Of a stretch of DNA of 64,000 nt, positions 57,624-64,000 are shown in pieces; within the stretch, counting starts at the first letter, position 1, and every line of letters begins with the position of its first letter. A program made the translations under genes and the position numbers. Where the stretch lies: contig NC_089598.1 of the NCBI RefSeq assembly GCF_019320115.1, positions 78,866,570-78,930,569 of the forward strand, read 5' to 3'. The notes beneath the pieces were generated by a model. It had not been told where the DNA came from and did no database searches. It saw nothing but the letters and a program-made list of their open reading frames with translations. The DNA is from Miscanthus floridulus. Its lineage: Eukaryota; Streptophyta; Magnoliopsida; Poales; Poaceae.

Positions 57624-57879
57624 ATGTGACTGCAATATCGCTGGCCGTCCATACAACCAGGCGATCATGCCCAAGCATAGCCATGTAGCCGTGCTCAAAA
57701 CTTCTTAGGCCAGAGTTTGGCAGCCGGAAAACGAAACGTCCACGTTCCCCCGTCACAAAATATCGCTCTAAGTTCCCGTTTCTATTCCACATTTTCGTGT
57801 CCTTCCAGCAACATGACTGATAAGGGCCTGAGGTTTCCATCACAGCAAGAGAGTGACAATGAGCAAGCTTAACACCAGA

Positions 57880-58130
57880 AGCATTTCATCGAACAACTCG
57901 TATGCATAAAGGAAACAAGTAGAGGAAGCTAACAAGTCACAGGCATTCCGCCGAACATATCATGCGCATGGCAGAAACAAGAGACCATGTAGCAGGCATT
58001 TCACCGAACGCCTCGGCTGCACGAACAGAACAAGGGGAAGGACGCTGACATGCAACAAGCATTTGGGCAAATACGCACGAACCAAACAGACGTACATTTC
58101 ACCAAACACCTCATGTGCGCGAAAAATTAA
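57880..58130. repeat. Degenerate tandem repeat, unit about 60 bp, four to five copies
   Basis: Units begin AAGCATTTCATCGAACAACTC, AGGCATTCCGCCGAAC, AGGCATTTCACCGAACGCCTC, AAGCATTTGGGC and ATTTCACCAAACACCTC, each followed by an A-rich AGAAACAAG-like stretch. It lies directly downstream of the minus-strand exon at 58368-58650. Confidence 0.65.
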
Positions 58131-58367
58131 AGGATCAGACTTTGGCTCGATTTTGTTACTCATCATTCATCAATTCGTAACGATTAACAAAGACGGTAGC
58201 AGCGCATCCCAAATCACTAAGATAACTAGATAAGAGGCCTACATGGCCCATACTTAACCCGATACGGAGAAACAAAAAAACTTAGACTGAAAGATCATGA
58301 ACCCCCCAAGATTAATTCTCAACTAGCATTCCGATCGATCTCACCCGCCTTGACAAGACCCTCCCCT

Positions 58368-58650
58368 TCAACGACCAAACAGCAGGATCGCCAACCCGGC
58401 GCCCACGACCCACCCTTCCAGAGCAACCAAGGAGTAGTCAGCCCACAAGGGGATCAACAGGCGGCGGCGGGCGGGCCACTCCTCCTCCACCGCGCCGCGC
58501 AGGCGGTCGCGCTCGCGCATGATGCGCCTCTCCTCCTCCGCCAGCATCTGGGCGCACACCTCCTCCCACTGGACCAGCGCTGCCACCCACGCCTTCTCGC
58601 TCTCGGCCAGTCAATCCCTCTCGGGCTCCCTGGCAGTGGCGGTGGTGGCC
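58368..58650 (-). pseudogene. Orphan terminal exon, C-terminal membrane-anchor-like protein
   Basis: The minus strand encodes LAESEKAWVAALVQWEEVCAQ, an Arg/Glu-rich helix (EEERRIMRERDRLRGAVEEEW), and a hydrophobic tail (VALEGWVVGAGLAILLFGR) ending at 58368. A TGA stands before LAESEK (about 58610), and the frame is open again upstream (ATAREPERD). Further upstream it is cut by repeat sequence near 58665. I do not recognise the protein. A coiled-coil, tail-anchored protein is the simplest reading. Confidence 0.4.
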
Positions 58651-58664
58651 TTGGTAGTGGTTAA

Positions 58665-59173
58665 AGTTGGCAACGGGTAGAAAATACCCGCAAACCCGCA
58701 GATATGAAACCCGATGGGCACGGATATGGGTCTAAGTATGTGCCCGTGGGCACGGGCGTGGGCATGACCCTAAACCCAATGGATATTTGCTCACGGGCGT
58801 GAAAAAATGATATCTGCACCTGAAAACCCGCTAGACCCGCTCCAATCCCTGACATGTGGCCCCAACCCAATACCATGTATATATACTCAGAGTATAGGGT
58901 TTTATTTCTCCCTCTCCCCCGTCCGACACTCCGACTCCTGTGGTGGCCGAGTCCCTTGCCGCCGCGGCGCCGCCCCTTCCCGCCGCTGGCCATCTCCCCC
59001 CAGCACCACCCCCATCTTCCCCCAGTGACGCCACCCGCCAGCGCTGCCCCCATCTCCCCCTAGTGCCGCCGCCCGCCAGCGCCATCCCTTCCCACGCCGA
59101 TCGCCGCCGAAGGATCGGATCCGTCGTCCGCAAGACCACAACTCCGCCCGTCACCCCATCCCCCCCTGCAGGT
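58665..59173. other. Repeat-like and Pro-rich low-complexity sequence
   Basis: 58665-58860 repeats phrases such as AAACCCGATGGGCACGG and TGCCCGTGGGCACGGGC, typical of a dispersed element. 58900-59160 is C-rich with an imperfect repeat of CCCCCATCT...GCCACCCGCCAGCGC. No gene supported. Confidence 0.4.
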
Positions 59174-59603
59174 TGTTTACACCAAAATTTGAAAAAAGAG
59201 TCATAGGGACTCCAAAGCTTCTAAGATCATGTCATCAAGGAATCAATTGCGTGCAGATCGGAACCAACCGATTCAGATGCAAAACTAGAATCAGCTTTTT
59301 TCAGATAGCGCCAGCGGATAACGACAAAGACTATGATTAGCGCCAGGACGAGGCATGTTGGACTCTATAAAAAGGGAAAGATTAGAGTCCAAGTTATCTT
59401 AAATTAGGAATATTTTCTATAGGGTCAAAAATTATGATGAGTCATGCATAGACAGGAGTCATGCGTAGGTCCCGGGTATAAATATCAAACCCTAGCTATT
59501 GTAAGACACATAATCAATCTAATATACAAGTCATTTACTTTTTCGGCTCTGGCCACCCCTTAGGAGTAGGAGTAGAGTAGATCTCGGCGAGTTCTTCAGC
59601 AAG

Positions 59604-59785
59604 TATGGCTGTATCGATTCGGTCGACCTCCACTGCTTGTTGTAAGTACCATCATGGCTTATACCTCTGTTCATATGGCTGCATCGATCCGGTCGACCTC
59701 CACTGCTACTCTGGTATAAGTTAGTTATCGATTCTTGCCTAGTTCAAGTATGACTGCATCGATCCGATTGACCCCCACTGCATGA
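59604..59785. repeat. Three spaced copies of a ATGGCTGCATCGATCCGGTC motif
   Basis: Each about 32 bases (followed by GACCTCCACTGC), starting near 59605, 59676 and 59748, spaced about 70 bases, within the LTR/leader of the right-hand gypsy element. Confidence 0.8.
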
Positions 59786-60107
59786 ACTAGATCAAGGTCA
59801 AGTTATCAACTCTACCTCAGAATGGCAGTCTTTGGTAGATTCATTAAGTTACCGATATTGCTTATTACTTTCATTATTTATCTAAATTACAATAATATCA
59901 CTCTGTCCGATTGGGATTGATCTAGATCGGCCCTATATCTTGTTTAGCCCATCGTTTGTTAATCTGAAACTGATCTAATCTACATGTTAAACGACGAGTT
60001 ACGTTTTATCAGTTGTTTTACGTCAATCTTGATCGTGCATAGCGTGCGGTTAAAGCATATTGCATCTTGAGTAGATTTATTGGCTAGCGAGAACCGTTCT
60101 ATGGCCT

Positions 60108-60450
60108 GTTATCACGGCCTGTGTGATTCTGCCTCACACCCCGCTGTTAGCACCGTGGAGTGGGGATCATTATTTGGTAGATCTATTCCTGATAAGGCAT
60201 GACTTTAACTGTGCGCTATGCCTGAATCGGCTGTTTTAGTCAACATCGAGTGCTTTCATGAACAGTTCGCATCATGAGATCGTTGAAGTAGCGATAAGTT
60301 GAAAGATGTGTTAGCCCTATGATCTTATTATTGTATTACGGCCTGCATGATTCTGCCTTATGCCCCACTGATATTAGTAATAAGTTAGGGCTGTCGAGTC
60401 TATTGTTATTTCTACGGCCTGCATGATTCTGCCTCATGCCCCACTGGGTA
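60108..60450. repeat. Three spaced copies of a CGGCCTGCATGATTCTGCCT motif
   Basis: Each about 34 bases (followed by CATGCCCCACTG), at about 60114, 60341 and 60412. Close copies, unequally spaced. Confidence 0.8.
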
Positions 60451-60641
60451 TAGTGATAGATGAGATCTAATATGTTCATTAGATTTATTTCTTTTAAATG
60501 GTTGAATGATGATGAATTGTTTCTTTTATAAAAGAGTTCGGTTACTTACAGTCATTGGCTTAGCATAAACCAATCATTGTTGACATCATATTGCCATTGA
60601 TTAATATTTGCTCAAATAACGACATTTATCTTGAATGATAA

Positions 60642-62948
60642 TTGATTCTTCTACTACATGGGCAGATAGATACAACTGAAGATGGAGACAGGCGTTTCTT
60701 TAAGGAAGTTGTAGATAAATCTGTTCGTGATGCCATATCAAGCCATAACGAAGCTTTCGTGGACATATTCCACAACGCCATGAGAGAGGCGATTCATGGG
60801 TTTCCAGTTGATCAAGGTGGGCTAGCTTATTACAACATTCCAGATCTGTTGACCCAAGGGACTAATTAAGTCAGTACCAGCAATCAAGAAGCAGCACCAG
60901 CTGGTAGTGGTGATGTCCAGACAGTTCAGGGCTCATCTGAACAAACTCAAGGAACTACTGCAAATCAAACATAATATAATCCTAGACCATCAATACAGCA
61001 TGTGCAATAGCCGGCGGGACAAAGTTAGAACCAGGTGATCAATTTTAGCACATCAGGCCACATACCATCGTTGGCTCAAAAAATAGCACTGTCAATTCAA
61101 AGGATCCATAGAGATATAGATCCTTATGTTTATAATTAGATACTTCAAGCAGCAAGCCAGCAAAGGACCCAACAGATTAATATTCCACAAGGGTATCACT
61201 ATGGCACAGATTATAACACCCTTTACATGATGCCAAATCTAGGATATCAAGGCACACGGGATTTCAATCCACAGATGGGTCAGCAGGTGTAGAAGAATCT
61301 AAACCCACAAGCTGATGAATTATTACTGAGGGTGACCGAGATGATGAAGAATTGGTTTGGTCTGAAGCCAAAATGGCTAATCTTTTCGTACAAACGCCCA
61401 TATCCAGAATGGTATAATTTGGTCGCTCTTCCCACAAATTATAGGCTTCTAGAATTCGCTAAGTTCACTGGCCAAGACAATACAAGCACGATAGAACATG
61501 TCAGTCAGTATCTTACATAGTTGGGCGAAGCATCAGTTGAGGATGCCCATTGAGTTCTTTTCTTGTCCTTGTCCTTATCAGGGCTAGCCTTTACTTGGTT
61601 TTCATCACTACTAGTCAATTCCATTGCTAATTGGGCTAACCTAGAGAAGAAGTTTTATACATATTTTTACACTAGGACTAGAGAAAAGAAGATTACCAAT
61701 CTGACAACTATAAGACATAAGACTAATGAATCGGACACTGAATTTCTTTAGAGGTTCCGAGAAACCAGAAACTTGTGCTTCTCCTTAAATTTGGCTGATG
61801 ATCAACTGACTGCTTTAGCTATTCAAGGAATGCTGCCTATATGGAAAGAAAAGCTGCTGGGACAAGAATGTGACAACCTAAGACAATTGGCTCAACGAGT
61901 GGTAGCACTCAATAGCCAATTCTAGAGTATGCGCAAAGACACCCGATTTCATAAAAGTACCACGGTAGCTGAAGCTTATGATCCATACTCAGCCGATGAC
62001 AGCTATGAAGATGATGAAGAAGAGGTTGCTACGACTGAATGGAATTAGAGCAAGAAGACAGTAATGGTACCAAATCCTTGGGGAAGAGGAGTCGATGAGA
62101 GCTATGACTTTAATGTCACCAAATCAGATAAGCTCTTTGATTTCTTGCTTGAGAAAGGGCAGATCAAGTTGCCCAATGGTCATGTCATGTTGCCCCCTGA
62201 TCGATTGAAGAATAAGACGTTCTGCAAATTCCGTAATGCTACTTCTCATTCCACCAACGAATGTAGAATTTTTTGGCAGCATATACAGAGGGCTATTCAG
62301 CAGGGGAGGCTAAAATTTGATATGCCTCGGAAAATGAAAGTTGATGATAATCCTTTCCTAGGAGAATAAAACATGGTTGATGATGGGCTACTCAAAGGAA
62401 AGACCAAGGTCCTAACGTCAACCAAATCAAAAGAAGCTAGAACGGTCGATCCCAAGATGCAAATATCGACTAACGTGTACAGAGAAATTAGAAGACGTCG
62501 TGCCGAGCAAAAGAGCCGATACGAGCAGGGGGAGACGTCGAAAGTAGGGACGACAAAGCCATGTGTTACATCTTAGATTCTATTGAATAAGTGGCAGCGG
62601 CGGAAGGAAAAGGATTATCAGCGTTGGTTAAAGGATCAAGAATACCAGCGTCAACTAGAAAGAGAGAGGTATGAAAGGAAACAAGCCGAATCACATTGGA
62701 ATTGTCCTTTCGCCGAATCACATTGGAATTGTCCTTTCTTCAGACATTGCTGGAATGAAGGGTTGAAGTTGCCTACTAGACATGACTGTCCAGAATGCAG
62801 CAATCAATATTGGGAGTTTAGGCAATCTCAAACCAGCCGCCGGTCTATCCATGCTCAAGATGCATATTATCATAATAACATGGATCGGCGCTTAAAAAAT
62901 GGAAGTATTCATAATCATCTAGGAAAAAGAGTTGTTGATCAAAACTAG
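60642..62948 (+). pseudogene. Gypsy gag of the right-hand element, broken
   Basis: Open pieces in order: 60642-60869 (DRRFFKEVVDKSVRDAISSH), then Gln-rich sequence with stops. Next 61332-61520 (YPEWYNLVALPTNYRLLEFAKFTGQD), 61563-61751 with the gag core (LSGLAFTWFSSLLVNSIANW, LEKKFYTYFYT). Then 62064-62369 (CKFRNATSHSTNECRIFWQHIQ, a zinc-finger-like CX-H-C), and 62373-62948, with a duplicated AESHWNCPF segment at about 62685-62735 and Cys pairs (RHDCPECSNQYWEFR). In-frame TAG/TAA codons separate them. Confidence 0.75.
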
Positions 62949-63017
62949 GTTGATTATGAAGAAGAAGGCGACGAAAGAAAGTATGTTTGGCAGGAAGGCC
63001 CATGGTGCCTAGGAGGT

Positions 63018-63623
63018 TTGACAAGAAGCCAGAAGAGAAGGGTGCAACGCCTAAGAAATAAAGAGATGGAACAGACTCAGGCATCTGGTAAATCTCAAGT
63101 ATGGCGTACCAAGCAAACAGCTGATAGAAAGCAACCATCGGCTAATATACAAATGGCTTTTCTGTTGTCATCGGAATTTAGAGCTCCGGCAGATCAAAAA
63201 GTTTATTCGGATGAATCGGAGTATGAGGAGATAGTTGCTAAGTTAACGGTTGTACAACAAGCAATATTTGACAAACTAGTCAAACATTGGCACTTAAAAG
63301 CTTTATATATGAAAGGTCTTGTTGATGGTAAGCCGATGAACAAGATGTTGGTGGACGAAGGTGCTTCTACCAATCTTATGCCTTACACTACTTTTTGAAA
63401 ACTTGGCAAAGGACCAGGAGATCTGATGGAGACTGACATGATGCTTAAGGACTTCGGAGGTAATACGTCTAAGACCCGAGGGGCAATAAACGTCAAACTA
63501 ACAATCGGAAGCAAGACTCTGCTCACCACATTCTTCGTCATCGATGGAAAAGGGTCGTATAGTTTGCTCCTCGGTCATGATTGGATTCTTGCGAACTACT
63601 ATATACCATCAACCATGCATTAG
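63018..63623 (+). pseudogene. Gypsy aspartic protease of the right-hand element
   Basis: 63018-63398 ends with the active site MLVDEGASTNLMPYTTF, where the usual VDGGAS Gly is Glu. After a TGA, 63426-63623 holds the rest (TKTRGAINVKLTIGSKTLLT-like region, FFVIDGKGSYSLLLGHDWI). Beyond 63624 the frame is full of stops to the window end. Confidence 0.75.
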
Positions 63624-64000
63624 TGTTTGATTTAATGGCATGGGGATGATGTCGAACTGGTTCATGCTGATGAGTCCGTGAGCATCGCAACATCAGATCT
63701 AGTCTTTTAGGAACTAGGAGACTTTGAATGTTTTTCTAGCAAGTCATGGGAAAGGGGCTTCATTAAGATCAGCATTGAAAGCCAACAGTCGATGCAAGCG
63801 ATTGGCTCTGAGAGTTTGTTTTAGTAGAAAAACCACGACTTCACATTGACCATTGGATTAAAGGAAAAAATAAGCATTGAGACCTAGAGATGAGTTTAGG
63901 CCGACATACGTGGATGCTGAGTCAAATTGTAAGTGTGATTCAGAATTAATGGATTTCTTAAAGAAGTTCTATTTCGCTTAATAGGATGCTTGACCTAGGT

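Larger units (their letters stand above)
59174..64000 (+). mobile_element. Ty3/gypsy retrotransposon, 5' part, cut by window end
   Basis: An LTR-like start TGTTTACACCAAAATTTG at 59174, a long non-coding leader with two sets of repeats, then gag and protease on the plus strand. RT and later domains would lie beyond the window. The LTR's right end and primer site could not be located. Many stops: a dead copy. Confidence 0.7.

Noticed and set aside
1..64000. tRNA or rRNA genes
   Set aside because: No cloverleaf-type or ribosomal sequence noticed; only a primer binding site complementary to initiator tRNA-Met.

Overview
This looks like nuclear DNA from a grass, probably of the maize/sorghum/sugarcane/Miscanthus group (Andropogoneae). 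The reasons are GT-AG split genes with grass-type GC-rich first exons, a Sirevirus-type Ty1/copia element, Tat-type Ty3/gypsy elements, a CACTA element built on TTTGCCGAGTG repeats, and many small MITEs. The species call is inference. The window is about half retrotransposon, with four host loci worth naming.

Layout. 1-9025: a decayed Sirevirus-like copia element on the minus strand. Its 5' LTR is at 7465-9025, gag-pol runs down to 1764, and an extra downstream ORF with its own promoter-like region lies at the left edge. The 3' LTR is outside the window, and the element sits inside the LTR of another copia element (9026-9184). 10780-17540: an apparently intact ten-exon P4-ATPase (phospholipid flippase, ALA type) on the minus strand. 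17.5-22.5 kb: intergenic DNA with several DNA transposons, a Stowaway and a 30-base C run. 22.68-24.15 kb: a cell-wall invertase (GH32) gene fragment next to two LTR fragments. 24.49-40.06 kb: two related Tat-type gypsy units on the minus strand that appear to share one LTR (30425-30893). The left unit has lost all of pol. Both carry a spliced antisense ORF of the 'putative gypsy type transposon' family on the plus strand. 42812-44572: an FHA-domain gene with a premature stop and a frameshift. 45743-48328: a CACTA element holding a hairpin with arms of about 400 bp. 48721-49905: a class A-like heat-shock factor gene with frameshifts and a stop. 50136-51215: a MITE split by a hAT element. 53996-54366: a Tourist-like MITE. 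55420-57446: an apparently intact CYP711A (MAX1-type) cytochrome P450 of strigolactone synthesis, with one GC-AG intron. 59174-64000: a decayed gypsy element on the plus strand, cut by the window end.

The host genes do not form a functional cluster; they are separate loci divided by transposons. The most unusual signals are the repeat-plus-TATA promoter module that occurs both in the Sirevirus LTR and in front of its downstream ORF, the shared-LTR gypsy tandem with its pol-deleted partner, and the long hairpin inside the CACTA element. Many point lesions in the elements read as G-to-A on the coding strand, as expected from deamination of methylated cytosine. All homology calls come from reading motifs by eye; no search was run.
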